From positions 1,610,001 through 1,674,000 of the forward strand of contig NC_088312.1 in the NCBI RefSeq assembly GCF_910592395.1: 64,000 bases of DNA. Direction: 5' to 3'. The position numbers were made by a program, and so were the translations under genes. Below the pieces are notes generated by a model, which saw only the letters and a program-made list of their open reading frames with translations, searched no databases and was not told the origin of the DNA. The stretch is from Lineus longissimus. Taxonomy: Eukaryota; Nemertea; Pilidiophora; Heteronemertea; Lineidae. Positions 1 to 12,599 of the stretch are shown one piece after another. Every line of letters begins with the position of its first letter. Position 1 is the first letter of the stretch.

Positions 1-226
1 GGCTTGGTCAGAATAGAACTGTATACATCAGTTCAAATGTAGCAGGCAATAGTGATCTTTCAGTTGACCATGAAAGGGATTGAATTTAGGATAGCTGAGG
101 GAGGTGACACAACCTCCTGGTGCTTGTCCCTGCATAGGCAGCAGTCACTACACTGCACTAATCAAAGGCATCTGATCCAAAAGAACAAACATACCGCTTC
201 CACAGCTTCACCATAGAGTTGGCTAG

Positions 227-386
227 AAATGGCATAGTACTATGACACAAATTGCTGCTCAAGCTGCACCTGTGATGCCTTCTACATCGAAGCGAGAAGC
301 ATCGGAGACACCTCTGACTTCAGCGGCCCCATCAACATCTGCTGCACCACGTACCCCAACAAGTCAGCCTCCACCCAGAGAGACAG
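227..386 (+). CDS. candidate exon, Pro/Ser/Thr/Ala-rich peptide
   Basis: An open frame runs from just after a stop at 224-226 to a strong splice donor at 386/387 (ACAG then GTGAGC). In frame it contains a Met at 242 and encodes a low-complexity segment rich in P, S, T and A, of the kind found in linkers of transcription factors or scaffold proteins. A possible acceptor AG ends at 226 behind a short pyrimidine stretch; starting translation at 242 is the alternative. The frame continues past the donor to a stop near 520, but the sequence after the donor looks less protein-like. No family is recognised. An opposite-strand reading with its own donor near 190 is also possible, so strand is not certain. 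Confidence 0.3.
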
Positions 387-601
387 GTGAGCCTATCCAA
401 GCCAGGCTATCCTTACTGAGAATGCAATACATCAATTGGTATAGAATCATCAAAGGTTCATGCTACTGGCAGCAGGTGCTGAAATGGACAACCAACATTC
501 ACATTAACTTCAGTGCATAATGTGCATTTTAGATTGAATTTTAATCCCCTCTGATTAGAATTCTTGGCTGACAGCTGTCTGACCGCAGGTTGACTCTTTC
601 T

Positions 602-784
602 TCATTTCAATTGACTCACAACACTGCACGAACTGGGATAAACCCAGCAGGAATATGTACCGAAAACCAAACTAAACCATTTTAATGCAGCAATTCTCTC
701 AATGATAGCATGAGCCATTAGCATCATTGCCTCTCCCCACATCAATCGAGCATATAAACACTCGATCATCTCTCCTTGTCTCAT
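602..784 (-). pseudogene. possible degenerate Ty1/copia integrase fragment
   Basis: The minus-strand frame contains a WGEAM motif, then an A...I.R spacing and a VFG motif about 25 residues later. This order resembles the copia-type integrase C-terminal stretch, where a (L/F)WGEA motif, NR and VFGC follow one another. Upstream in the same frame is ER-like charged sequence, but it is soon interrupted by a stop near 790. No reverse transcriptase or LTR is visible nearby. The match rests on a few motif words remembered from the family, so a chance resemblance is quite possible. Confidence 0.25.
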
Positions 785-914
785 CTCTCAAGCTTTTGAT
801 ATAAATGGGGTAATCATGTTGTCAGATAGTTAGGTATTGATGGCTGCCATTGTCACACAAGAGCCACCAAACTCAGAGATGAATTTGACAAGAGATGATG
901 ATGGCTGGGACTGC

Positions 915-1322
915 TCAGCACTGACAACAGGCTTGCTGTATTTGCTTTGAAGAAATCGGCCTAGTTTCCCAAGAGGACATGGACATTAACTTCTCGACAT
1001 GATTATGGTCCTCTACTTGGTACTGATATAGCTTTCTTAGGGTAGGCCAGCAAGGGGGATCTATTTGTGTTATAGGATCTCCACTGATCTGTGACCTACT
1101 CTTATTGGTGGATCCATCAAGAGATAAATGGAAGTTATTTTGGACATTGACGTTTTCATCTATTTGGATCAGAGATTGTGCGCCACCAACCAATCTATTT
1201 TCATTGATTTGCCAGAAAACTAGATCTGCCTTTTTAAACTGCTGGGAATTGCTGCGTAAATGTCGACTCTTGATGCATCGAACTAATGGAGACTGGATCT
1301 GACTGCAGAATGTGGTTACCAA
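915..1322 (-). other. 135-codon open frame, coding status unknown
   Basis: This is one of the longer non-repeat open frames. A plausible splice acceptor (pyrimidine run then TGCAG, on the minus strand) lies just inside its 5' end near 1306, so it could be a terminal exon. The predicted peptide is hydrophilic, without signal peptide, membrane segment or recognised domain, and ends in a Cys-rich tail. A frame of this length is not rare by chance in 64 kb of AT-rich DNA. Confidence 0.15.
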
Positions 1323-1499
1323 TTAAATCTTTTTCGAACTGAGACCAGAGAAATGGTTCAGCCTCACTGTTATAGTGGCCAGGTCTTGTGGGTTTAATTC
1401 ACAGAACTGCCATGCTCACTTGCAACCCAGAGTCACCTAAGGACCAACACGAAAGGATTAACTATCAATGAAAATGCAAAGAACAATACCAGGTCGATT

Positions 1500-1600
1500 T
1501 TGGTACTAAACATAAGGAACCTCATAGCCAGTGGTTAAAACACTGCTGGCTGCCACGCAAGGGCCCGCATTCGATCATCTGAGTCCAATCTCTCCGCCCT
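1500..1600 (+). repeat. tRNA-derived SINE-like head
   Basis: Sequence resembling the 5' part of a tRNA is present: an A-box-like word (TAGCCAGTGGTTA, 1525-1537) and a B-box-like word (GCATTCGATCA, 1567-1577), about 42 nt apart. Between them lies a TGCCACGCAAGG segment typical of tRNA-derived SINE heads. The B box is damaged relative to GGTTCRANTCC, so a functional tRNA gene is unlikely. The downstream SINE body and tail could not be delimited. Confidence 0.45.
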
Positions 1601-4600
1601 AATGAGCTTTAAAATCAGTACACATATTCACCAACTTCGTCTCTGCTATAGTGGAGGGACATGAAAACTGGCTCCAACAGATATCAATAACGACTGTGCA
1701 TTTATTGATCATGATGATCGGCACATTAGAATTGATTGAAGGCAATTTGATGGAAACACAATAGCATGTCAGATCAATTGATGTATTCTTGGGACCAGGT
1801 TTGACACATCTTAGCTTAGGTTAGGAAAAGACTTCTGATGCAGGAAGTCACAAGACATAGAAACTTCTCACAAACCATTGAAACAATTTCTTGATCAAAA
1901 CTTTATAGATCAAACACACACGGTTCCAGCAAGGTTTCAATAATACAACTATTGAACTATTTGTTCAGCAGAGAGAGTGTTAACTCCCATGCAATTAGCA
2001 TCTAAGAGGCAATTTTCCTCCCATCAATTAAACAGCACTGTCTCGTATGGAGACAAGTGTCCCATGCAGGTACAGCCCGCCTCGGCAATCATGCGCCATA
2101 CCAATAAAACCCCTCATTTTATCACCTTCGTCAATGATGACTCAAGCGGCATCAACATCTAAACTTACGACCGCAATTAATCATAGAAACACATTCTTAA
2201 AATTCAGCGGATGGTTCCATCCTTTATAGCCGTCGCCTTGACTTAGCATTGTATGATCCCCGCAGCGGAAAACAAGATTAATTGAAAATCTATAATTCGA
2301 ACAGAATAATGGAAACTAACGATGATGAGCCTCTTATAAATGTCCTCAGTAACATCTTATGGCAAACCATCCGTAAACTTGAGAAATGGCCACGTGCTTG
2401 TACAAGGCGATGGGATATCCAGTACCATACTTTGCTGCAGTGAAGAAAACAAGATGAAGTAAGGTTTGGCCCTTCATCTCTTCCTGTCACGGGAGCTCAA
2501 TAGAGGGATTCCTACAGTTGACTTGAGGAGAGATAGAAACACATTCATCCCACTGGAATTTGAGAGAGAAGCATTGAGAACCACCTTTTCTCAATATCAC
2601 ATGACCCAAATTTCCTTGAAAGAAAATACTGATGAAGTTACTCCGACTATGCACACGAATTCATCCAAATCAATCAAGAAAGATAATCCAGAAAATGTCA
2701 ACAAACAAACGTCTTCGCTCCTTCCTTTGACACATGGGAGGCCCGTTTGAAATCCGATGGTCATACTCCCGCTACTCAACCATGTCAATCAGTTGACCAA
2801 CTTTTGCATCCGCTCAACACAAACATCTTCTCGCATCGCATCAAGTGAGAATATCCTAGGGACAAGGTTAATGATCCTATTGTTCAACAGCATACCGCCA
2901 CAGGACTGCGGCCTTGATCGGTGAAGAATATGCTGTGCCGGTTCATTGACACACCTGAGCCGACACGAATGCCTCAATGGAAATGCCGCCTACTGTATAA
3001 TCGATCACGACAGCCTCGTGATAATCCGCCGCAGTGATTTCTCACGATTTATATTTCTATGAGATTACTGTCAGCCATTGAACATCATAAATCTTGTTCC
3101 CTTGACATCACTTTGAGCCAATTTACGTACCGCTCTATATTACATGTAATATCTAAAAAAAATTCTGTCCAGAATAAGTCCAGAATAAAATCTCTGACAA
3201 GTGTATCTTCCTGTAGCCAGTGGGTACACCAAAACCAACATATCATCTTCTGTTTACTCCAGACAGGGAATGACAAGAAAATAACAACAGAAAAACACGA
3301 TCTTGGCCGGTCATGAACTGACATTGCCCTTTAGAAACCCTACTCCTCCTAACTCCCAGTTACTAAACCTATGACGTCTTCAGTTTGTAATGTCATGAAA
3401 TAACGTAATAAGAAAACAAGGAGACCGAGAAAACATGCTCGGTCATGAACTAACATTCGCTCATGTAAGAAACCCAATCCCTTTGAATCGTTCGCAGCTG
3501 TATATCCCTGGCACTGCTTCCCTTCATTCACAATGATAATGTTACCCCTGTGGTGTCATTCTTCACATGTCCTTGCCCCAATTAATGAATATCACCACAT
3601 CACAACCGTAGCAAATTCACAACAAGGAGGTATCAAATTCCTCAGGGTACCATTAAGAAACATCTCATCAAGGACGTTGAACAATGAAAGGCACTGAGGG
3701 ACTCTTTACCATGGGGAATTGTAGCATGGTTTTGCCAATAATCATTCTGAAGTGGGTATTAGCATTGATTAGCTTGGTGACAACTTGACCTGGATGTCCC
3801 ACACCACATTATCATTACAGCTTGAGAGGTTTTCACAATCTTCCCTCACAATCATCTTAAAGACAGATTATTTTCTTCCAGTCTAACCAGCAGTAAAGAA
3901 ACTTGAGTTTCACAAATCTAAGATTACTTCATGAAATACTATATACGAAATCAAAACCAAGGCCGAGTCAAAAACATGATGTCATTGGATCCGATTGTTG
4001 ACAACTTTGCCAATGACCCACTGTCTTTACAACTATTTTAGACCATCTTGAATGCCATCAAACAACGATTTGCATCACACATGTATCTCTCACTTCTTGA
4101 CTGTTTCTCTCACTGCTTGACTGAGGATTTCGATGAAGAACGTTAAGGTCCCAAGTTGAGGGAAACACATCTGTAATAGATTATTTGCAGAATCCTTCTC
4201 AATGCGTGCACCTGCATCCATGAGCAGCACAGTGCAATGCTGACTCATAACTTGCAAGCACATCCATGTGTCCAATAACCATGAAACCCAAGGGAAACAG
4301 CGAAGCTTAAAATACACAGTCTAGAGAAAAAAAACCCAGAGGTACTGGTGTGATTTCAACTGCAAACTATTGCTTTACCAACTCTAACTACTGAACATTA
4401 ACCTCGGAGTTGCATTTTATGACTTAAGAGGCACTTCACATTTGAAATTGAATCCAAAGAACCTATCCATTTGTGAAAATTTCAGACATAGATTGGCACC
4501 AATGTGCCTTTGGTATGAACCCCAAAGCATTTTCCATATAAAGGCACTTCATAGATATGTTGTACATGTATGATTCATGTGTTGGCTCTCGTTCATTCCC

Positions 4601-5090
4601 TTGTGATGGATCTCCCTCCAGTATAATGAGGACATCTCGCCTCTTTTCGGCTGATACATCAAACAGTAGACAAGTGACCTTCACTATCATCCTTCTCTTA
4701 GTCCCTCCGTACTTCATAGCACCAAATGGGAACTGCTCCAAGATGCATTGGTCTCTCAGGCATGACCAATAACTCATTCAATGGCATGTGAGCTTACTAT
4801 GTGCAGAAGACTATACATAGAGCACAGACAATTTGTCCCAACTTAACATGAACTGAACCTCAGTGTTGCATGAGCATGACAAAACGCAATATCCATCACT
4901 TCACCGAAGAAAAGCAATAGCGCCATTTATCAAGTGAACTTGTTGCTATACAACTGGCTCAATTGTCCGCACCTCCTGTGAATGGCCAAATCCAATTTCC
5001 TCATGTTTAGCTCTCAAGTTTCAATGCAGAATGGCATTATTACTTTCTGGTGATGAAGTCATTTCTTAGCGAAAGCAATGCATTCCATAA
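1600..5090. other. no convincing gene; intronic or intergenic
   Basis: Only short, unremarkable open frames are present. A minus-strand stretch around 4090-4240 ends at a GTGAGA donor and is weakly exon-like, and a 104-codon minus-strand frame lies at 4463-4777; neither shows a recognisable motif. A TACATGTA palindrome occurs near 3144 and another near 4563. No mobile-element termini were recognised. Confidence 0.5.
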
Positions 5091-5470
5091 CTTACTTCAT
5101 TAGACTTGCTTTTCTTTTGGCTGCAATCACATCTTGGTGTTATTGTGCATCTGGGAGACATTTTCATGCATGCTTACTGATCAGATGCAAGTACTCTGAT
5201 GCATGTTCAAATTAACCAATAAGTTAACTCTTACAGATGTCTGGGTTAAGGGCCCAGGGCTGTGTGGTGATTTTGATACACCATCTCTTCAACCATCTCG
5301 GGGCTTATCGCAAGATTAGGCAGGAAAGAAGTCCTTCCAATTCCTAAGAGTGATCTTCATTACCGATATCAGGCTTGTTTCTGACACCTAAGCTGATGGC
5401 AAGCAAACAAGGGCATGAACAGCCAGTTTGATTATAGACATCAAATGAGATATTAATCATAAAACATCTG

Positions 5471-5534
5471 CAGTGGAACTTCCCTCAATGGAGAGGACAC
5501 CTGTTTGCAGGATACTTTCTCTACTAAGGACAAC
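5471..5534 (+). repeat. possible MITE end (Tc1/mariner-like terminus)
   Basis: The sequence starts CAGTGGAAC and continues with GAGAGGACACC and TAAGGACAAC words. These resemble the terminal inverted repeats of the MITE-like elements seen at 12.4, 34.3 and 54.5 kb in this window. No partner end was found and the expected TA dinucleotide does not precede it, so this is at best an old fragment. Confidence 0.25.
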
Positions 5535-6288
5535 ATTTCTCAACCCATTGGATCTTCTTCTTCTTCCAATTGAGTGCTTTCCTCATACCATACACTTAGA
5601 AGTCCTTATATACTCCCAAACCAATTGAAGGAAGGTTTGATAGCTCATGTTGCTATTAAATAGAAATTTGAACATGAAACTGACAAACACACGCTTTACT
5701 TGCCCCCTCCACCCACCCACACCTCCTCTGACCTTTATGTAGACATTATGTAAACAGAAGCAGGTAACTTGGATGACTAATTCAATGCATTATTATCAAA
5801 TCCTGCACCCCACCCTTTTCTCTGGCAGCCCATCTTAACATTGACATTATAAACAGAAGCAGTGTCTTCCCATACGACAAATTCAAGTGCATATTTATCA
5901 CCCAAAATGAAACATAACCTACCTGTTTGTGATTAATAGTTCCGGATGCATCCGAGGACATTTTGACTCAATCATTCATCACAACACACTATCATATCCA
6001 ACAGTCCTTGCTGACAAGTACATCCTAGCTCTAGTAATCCCAATCACTCCCAGTAACTTTAATTAATTTTAGCAGAGCCGATTCTGATTGACGGCTAGAC
6101 AATACATGTCAGTTGCAAACATAAATTAGTATGAGTGTCTGTACAACCCTGAAGATTGTTAGTTGCCACTACTCAATTGCTGATAGTTTAGTTTATTCCA
6201 TGGACTACTCAATATCCAAGGTGATGTCTTAATCAACATCAACCAAAATATCACATTCTTGAATGAGTACACACAGTACCTCACTTAC

Positions 6289-6332
6289 GCCCACCGTTAT
6301 CGATAGCAATTCTGATCATGTTGTTGATGTAC
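6289..6332 (-). CDS. candidate short exon
   Basis: On the minus strand a strong donor (GTAAGT, 6283-6288) follows an open stretch reading YINNMIRIAIDNGG. A weak AG acceptor sits at 6333-6334, behind CATGTACATG repeats rather than a pyrimidine tract. A second short stretch at 5923-5970, ending in a good donor (CAG then GTAGGT), is phase-compatible with it and could be the next exon. At 44 nt an open frame is expected by chance, so the only real support is the donor strength and protein-like composition. No family is recognised. Confidence 0.2.
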
Positions 6333-6599
6333 CTTTTGTCATGTACATGAACATGTACACACCAATCTCTTGATTACCAATTGTTTCTCACATGATCTTG
6401 ATAGAATAGATTTCACAAAAACGTAATTACAAAATCCTTAAAAAGCACCTTCATCCGAGAAAATACGAGACAGACAGGATCCCAGCGAGAGACATCTGGT
6501 TAGTCATAAATCCACATCCCTCTCCATGCGTTGAAATATCGAGAAACAATGAAATTTATCCAAGGTAATTTGTGTACATCCATAAAACACACATATACG

Positions 6600-6990
6600 T
6601 CAATGACTGTTTACATACACCAATGAAACTCCTGCTCGTTCCGTACTCTCCGTGACCCGCAGATGGTAAATGAAAAATCGTCTCCCTAGCGTCATTCGGG
6701 TTCACAGTAACCATTAGTAATCCTATACATTCTGTAGTAATCGCGTCATTCTGCATCTCTGGCGCTCAGGATCTGGCAACTGTTGAATCACCATTCGAGC
6801 TTACTTGAGAAGCCGGCCGATTCTCTACGTGGTCCCGGCATGGAATCTTTTACACTGCACTCTGAAGCATTGCTCAAAATCAATACGAGTATCATTGCTG
6901 ATAAAATCGGTGAAAGTTACCATCCGAACAGATCTTAGCCAGACTGCAGATATGTTCAGGTCAGCCGAACCAGGTGTAGACGAAGCTTAA
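6600..6990 (-). promoter_or_regulatory. locally CpG-richer block, possible promoter/first exon
   Basis: CpG dinucleotides are clearly denser here than in the flanks (for example around 6650-6720 and 6800-6850). On the minus strand an ATG near 6840 opens a short frame (MPGPRRESAGFS) that ends at a GTAAGC donor near 6806. This is compatible with a transcription start and first exon of a minus-strand gene. The Kozak context is poor and no core promoter motif was identified. Confidence 0.25.
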
Positions 6991-8290
6991 ACGTTGGTGA
7001 TTAACACTCAGTAGAAAGAGGAATACATGGTCAAGAGGAGATGCTAGTTTATACCAATATTATGGCTGGTCAATGGGTTCTCAGCAGCATATTTTGATAG
7101 GAAGAAGCTTGTGAGTAAATATGTCTACTGTTTGCAGCCAATGGCCATGTCTATTCAAAAAAAAATTCACAGACACAAAGCCATCCTCGCACAGGGCTGA
7201 TGTGACTGTTGTTGGAATGCCTGGGCACAATTATCATGGCAACTTTGGTCCTAATGTGGTTTAGAGAGTGATTTCTTTATCACAGATGCCGCAATACCAT
7301 GGCAACTAAGCAAGGGTGAATTGGGCCATGATGGTGTTCTTCGCTGGTCTTATCAGTTTGTCAGATTCTGATTCCCCAGTGTCCATATCAACCTGCAAAA
7401 ACATCATTACAATGACGCTTTCTTTGGTCATTAGATGCCACAACCATCGCATGATGGGATGTCAGACAATTATAATGAACCAATTATGCCAATTAGTGAC
7501 TGCAGTTAATAATTAAGACCATTAGAGCTAATCCAGTTGAGGAAGAATACAAAGTTAATTAGCCATGGCCACCCTGACCCTGAGATGTCACTTCAATATG
7601 GATGACCCTGTGATGCTAGCCACAGCTTGGGGTATCGATGCTGAATCATCACGGATGCTTTCAAAACGACAATGTTCCGGTGATTGTCAGCTACACACTG
7701 TAACTGATGATGTGAAATAACACTAAAACTGTGTTGGTGACTTTTCATGAGTCAATGAAACTTAAATATTTTGTTGAGTATCAACCAATAAGAACATCTC
7801 ACATTGAATCTTCCTCTTCCTCTCTCCCTCTCCATACAAAAAAAGATTTGATGTTTGGAGCTCTACAGATTTGAGTGAAAGATCAGTCCGCATCAAACAG
7901 TTGCAAGTTCAGTGAAATACACCTGCTCCCTAACATGTAGCTTCAATAAATCAAGCCCCCAATCGAGGTGATTATCAAGGATATCAAGCTGACACCCTAT
8001 CAAGTCAGGGTCCCATAACTGTAATGAAAGTGGCCCCTGATCATAGAGCATTGGGGTAAGGCTGAAGGAACTGACATGTCCATTCCAATCAATTGGCTAA
8101 GGCTATCAGTATCATCTGATGAATGCCGATCAGGCAAATGACAAGTTCACACCAGGGTCAATACAGGATATTGCAAGCCAAGGAAAGCAGGCAAATTGAG
8201 GAAATTCATTACTTCAAAGATAATGAGGGGATGAGATCAGCTTGAGTGGAAGGGAACCCAGAGGAGTGAGTGGTGACCTGAAGTGTCATT
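6990..8290. other. no recognisable feature
   Basis: AT-rich sequence with only short open frames. I see no tandem repeat, transposon terminus or conserved coding motif. A GTGAGT donor on the plus strand near 7110 has no convincing exon upstream. Confidence 0.5.
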
Positions 8291-8295
8291 TTTAC

Positions 8296-8386
8296 CTGCC
8301 ATTTCGATATAGCCAGTTCTGCTTGACGTACCAGGGTGATCCACTGACCAATTGGCTTGACCAACCTGATGATCCAGGGTGGCCAT
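8296..8386 (-). CDS. candidate initial coding exon
   Basis: A minus-strand ATG (8384-8386, with G at +4) opens 30 codons beginning MATLDHQVGQANWSVDHPG. They run to a good donor, GCAG then GTAAAA, at 8296/8295, leaving phase 1. The peptide is hydrophilic with no signal sequence. Other frames of the same stretch are also open on both strands, which weakens the case. No family is recognised. Confidence 0.25.
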
Positions 8387-8399
8387 TAGACCAACAGCT

Positions 8400-9876
8400 T
8401 ATCGTCTCCTTTACGACACACAATTGATTGACCCTCTATTAATAGCGACTTTCTCATCAATAACATTGTCTCTTTTTACAAATCACAATTTTTTGCTTGT
8501 CTGACGCCATCAACAACAAAGCAGTCACTTATCAATGAATGTTGCCTCAAGCAATATGGCGCTTTGCACAGTAACTATAGCTAATGGGTGATCGATTATT
8601 ATTAGGTCTCGCCTTGATTAAACACTCATAGACATTATAATTAAAGACCAAAGCATTCTACACACGCATTCTTGCAAAGGATATGTAAGCTTACATGTAG
8701 GCAAACAAATCAAATTGGAAAACTAAAATTTTGGAATTAAAAGCACGGGGAATGATATCTCAATAGGAACTGGACACCATACAACAGACAAAGGGCCGAT
8801 ACCATCTTTGTCAAATTAATTCTCAAAGAATTCTCATAAGACATTATGACATCAACTGTCGTGCTTCCATCATACTTGGCAAACAGAACCCGAGTCAACA
8901 TCTCAGTCTGCCAAGAGCACTCCCTCCTTTAATCTACCAATTACTCTACAATGCCTCAATGCTAGTCTCTGTCTCCAACCGCCAATCATTCAATGCAGTG
9001 CTGCCCGTATCTTTGCCAATATCTTGCTGTTGACATGAAAATCCAATCAAGATACAAGTGAGAGATAAAGTGGAGATTAGATCCTTTCGTAGAGATGACA
9101 TGCGAGCATGCCTATGTGTAAGAAACACCAGAACACTCCCAGAGGTACTTACTTGATTGAAATTTTGAAAATTACGACGCTATTTATCAAGGTGGAATTT
9201 CATCCTGTCATGACATCATTTTTTCTGATTTGGTGCATTTTGCAAAGACAAAATCTAGTGATTCTTTCACCAGCATGTGTAAATTCAGTTGAAAACTTGA
9301 ACTACATATCATCAGTTTTGTATCAGTTTGCCTCAGAACTGGATCGACAATTTCGTCTACGAGCTCTATCAAAGCGACTTGAAATCACATGGTTGAAGCA
9401 ACACTGCCATAGTTGAAGAGTGCCAACCAAACTCCACATAGGATCGCCCTGACTTCTCAGCCCAATGACATAATATAAGATGTGACAGAGGGAGCAGAAC
9501 TGAAAACTGAGATGTGGGGATTGCTTGGCCATTGTATAAGTGGAATACCTTCACAGGCTAATTTCTATTCTTATCATATATGAATGGGAGATAGTAAAGA
9601 TACATGTGGGGAAATTATACCCAACCTGCATTTCTACGTTTTAAATAAACAAACGTGTGTTAATAATAGTAACATTAAACATGATGAAACAACTGGGACA
9701 CACTCCACTAAACCTTTAACTGGCAGTAGCAGAGTCCATCTCATCTCCATCAAAACACCTGGTTGTTATCAGAGAAAACAATGTAAGAATGATTCATAAC
9801 AAAAGCAGTCTGCAGCAAGCAACTACCAAATGGATTGCACACCTCAAATCCTCTTGCACAAACACCTACAGGTCAA
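8400..9876. other. no recognisable feature
   Basis: Short open frames on both strands only. Several fair donors, such as GTAAGT on the minus strand near 9148, lack a long open exon. One TACATGTA palindrome lies near 8692. Confidence 0.5.
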
Positions 9877-10120
9877 TAGAGGAGGAAAGTGATCGTTTTC
9901 AGGCTCGGACTTGAATACTGTTACATGTAGATCAATTCATATTGCCTGGGACTTGCAGTTGGTTATGAGGAGAGTCCTCTGGACACATACAAGGGAACTA
10001 GAGGAGGAAAGTGATAGTTTTCAGGCTCGGACTTGAATACTGTTACATGTAGATCAATTCATATTGCCTGGGACTTGCAGTTGGTTATGAGGAGAGTCCT
10101 CTGGACACATACAAGGGAAC
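9877..10120. repeat. tandem duplication, 2 x 122 bp
   Basis: Two head-to-tail copies (9877-9998 and 9999-10120) differ at only one visible base (GATCG versus GATAG near the start). Each contains a TACATGTA palindrome. The near identity implies a recent duplication. No coding potential is evident. Confidence 0.95.
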
Positions 10121-11050
10121 TATTGATCTGGTTGGAAGTGTGTCGTCTCGTGTGGCGAAATCTTCTCAGTTGTTCCTGAAATATTAGCATGCAATATTAC
10201 TGTGTACGAGCACATCAACCACTTTCCTCTGATCTCTGGATGCATGATGTAATGCTAAAGCTAACATTACATCTGAAGAGCACAATCAACAACCCCAAAT
10301 GAAACCTGTCACTGCTTCTCCCTGAATGCTGAGAAGAAAAGTGGACAAATCGACAGCGGTCCACTTCATCTCTGACCATGTAAATATTGCTCAGGCATTC
10401 TGTGGCGGCAGCAGGTTGGGGCAGAAGTTTATTTGAAATGCACAGTTTTATCTGGTAGGGCTGTCACTTGATTCCCAACCTATCACAAATGGACCATACC
10501 TTGACGAAAAACCTCATTTGGTTGATTATTCCCAGAATGTATTCTGGAAGACACCTTGATCATTGACAGAGAATATGTGTATAAAACAAAACTTGACCTA
10601 CCATTTAAAGAATCAAACATCTTGATTTAAGTTTTAGAAGACTCTACTCACCTGAAATGGATAGATGGGAGAATAACATTAACACAAAATTGACATCGAC
10701 AAATGACAAGCAATGGTTACACCCAAGCAATAGTAACAACAACCCTGAATAGTGCATCAGGAAGCCTGCCTTAGAGGTCCATCAACCCATCAGTTTTGAA
10801 TATAAAACCACCTGCTGTTTTTGGCTTTCTCAAATCCTCTCAAACTGAGGCCAGTTCCGTACATCAAAGGCTACAATCGGTTAGATGTTGCCGTACTTCC
10901 CTCCAACTCCCATCTTACTTCACCTTACTTTCTAATGAACAAATCATCACGTCAGTTTTTTACAGTGGCTTGATTTACAACCACCTGTATACCTGCGGTA
11001 CTTCTAATCTATATCCCACACAAAAAAACATTGATAAGTTCTTTCTGCAG

Positions 11051-11108
11051 ACAGTGCGAAGGTGATGAGTACAAACGGACCACATTTATTATGGTAGGCA
11101 AACTTTAG
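11051..11108 (+). CDS. possible small exon after a strong acceptor
   Basis: An excellent acceptor (GTTCTTTCTGCAG, ending 11050) is followed by an open stretch reading QCEGDEYKRTTFIM, then a possible donor at 11093/11094 or an in-frame TAG at 11106-11108. The stretch is too short to be statistically meaningful. No domain is recognised. Confidence 0.18.
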
Positions 11109-11670
11109 GTAAGATCTGGAATATCAAAAGAACTGAAAACGTTTCCAAGGATACAAATACCAAAAAATACGGAGGGGAGGGGAGGGATTGGTTGAATATC
11201 AATCCTGGGTATGGTCTCAACCAAAATAACATGTGATAACATATATAAATACCTTGCATCCTTCATCTTTAGATATGATCCTCTCTGAAGCAGGAATATC
11301 GGGCTTTTCAATATCAGAATCTTGGGTCATTCTCCAAATCTCATTCCAGCAGAAGTATGATTGTCCTTGATCAACAGAGTTCAATTATCACATGGATATT
11401 TGAGCAGAAGAGTTTTACACCAGAATATCCCTTGATGCAGTCTTCTTGTCTATGAATTCAGCTCTGTCAGGCAAGCCATCAGACTCTGCATACAATAACA
11501 ATCACTGACCAAAGAATATGCTGAATAATTATATGATCCACAAGTATTCAGTTTGGGAGCAATATTGCAGGCATCAGAACCCATATATTTTAATGTCTTC
11601 AGTGATATCAATGATGAAATGTAGCTCATAGCTGATATCCTGAGTTCCACAAGTCAATCTTCTTTCTCAC

Positions 11671-11711
11671 CCTAAAGCTGTTGAATCTACAATATCCTTT
11701 CCTTTAAGTTG
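11671..11711 (-). CDS. possible small exon
   Basis: On the minus strand a fair acceptor (ATCTTTAGCAG) is followed by 13 codons reading QLKGKDIVDSTAL and then a GTGAGA donor. Length alone gives no support, because 41 nt is almost always open in some frame. It is recorded because both splice signals are good. Confidence 0.15.
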
Positions 11712-12440
11712 CTGCTAAAGATATATCCAAGATTACTCAAAGCAATAAAATCACCAGACTGGTCTCATATTGGTGAATTAAATGATTCCTATACTTGAAT
11801 TGAAAGTCTCGTGGAGGTATTCTACATGTTTATGTGCACTTGGGTTAGCAGAAGCAATCTTTGAAGGTTACAGTATACAGATGTGGAATGTGTTAGTTAC
11901 ATTAGGGAAACCTGTTGAGGCTGAACCAGAAACAGAAATCAAACACCTGCCTCACAGAGAGATAGAAAATGTATAAACAGGCGGTTCACCATATTGAAGA
12001 TGAGCCATGATGCAAGGTGAATTGTTAGATGAGGATACCAACAATGGCTGCAAATATGGCAAAAAAATATCAAAAACATGAAATAAAGAATGAGAGTGGT
12101 AGAATTCTGTAGCCTAATTCAACCTTGAATTCAAAGTGTAACAGAAGATACCAGCACCATAAGGTTTACCGTCCATCGAACTTGCACGAAAGTAGCTTTG
12201 GACTCGTGATTCACAAAATCCGATATCCGTGTCCAGAGTGATTATTCCCGCCATATGTTGCCGAGAGAGCAAACCCCAAGAGCCGTGAGATTAGATGCGA
12301 AACAACTGTGGTGAACAAGTGGTGGAACCAATCACTCTATCAGAGAAGATACAGCATGATCAGGGAATTTATGGGTGAATGCCAGTCTATGCTTCCGATG
12401 AATTCCAGTGTATGTATCGAATGTTGTTTAAGGAACAGTA

Positions 12441-12580
12441 CAGTGGAACCCCAGTCGGCGACCACTTCGGTAATGCGACAACCCCACTATGACGACCAAG
12501 AATCATCGGAACTTAGGAAAAAATTTTAAAGTCAAAAATATTTTTTTCACTTTTTTTCCTGCTCAAAATGAAGAAACAAA
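12441..12580 (+). mobile_element. left end of a Tc1/mariner or pogo-like MITE
   Basis: After a TA dinucleotide (12439-12440) the sequence starts CAGTGGAACC and continues with GACCACT and TGCGAC words. This matches the reverse complement of the terminus at 34340. About 100 bp in is a stretch (12541-12577) with a T-run, CACTT, then CTCAAAATGAAGAAAC that also occurs at 34122-34162 in the same relative orientation. Together the two loci look like opposite halves of one non-autonomous family. No right end is visible here, so this copy is truncated. Confidence 0.5.
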
Positions 12581-12599
12581 TTTTTAGAAATTAAAAACT

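Noticed and set aside
1500-1600. Functional tRNA gene
   Set aside because: The B box is degraded and no complete cloverleaf with paired acceptor stem could be drawn; a SINE-type remnant fits better.
8296-8427. Plus-strand frame overlapping the minus-strand exon candidate
   Set aside because: No splice signals or motif support it, and the region is simply stop-poor in several frames.
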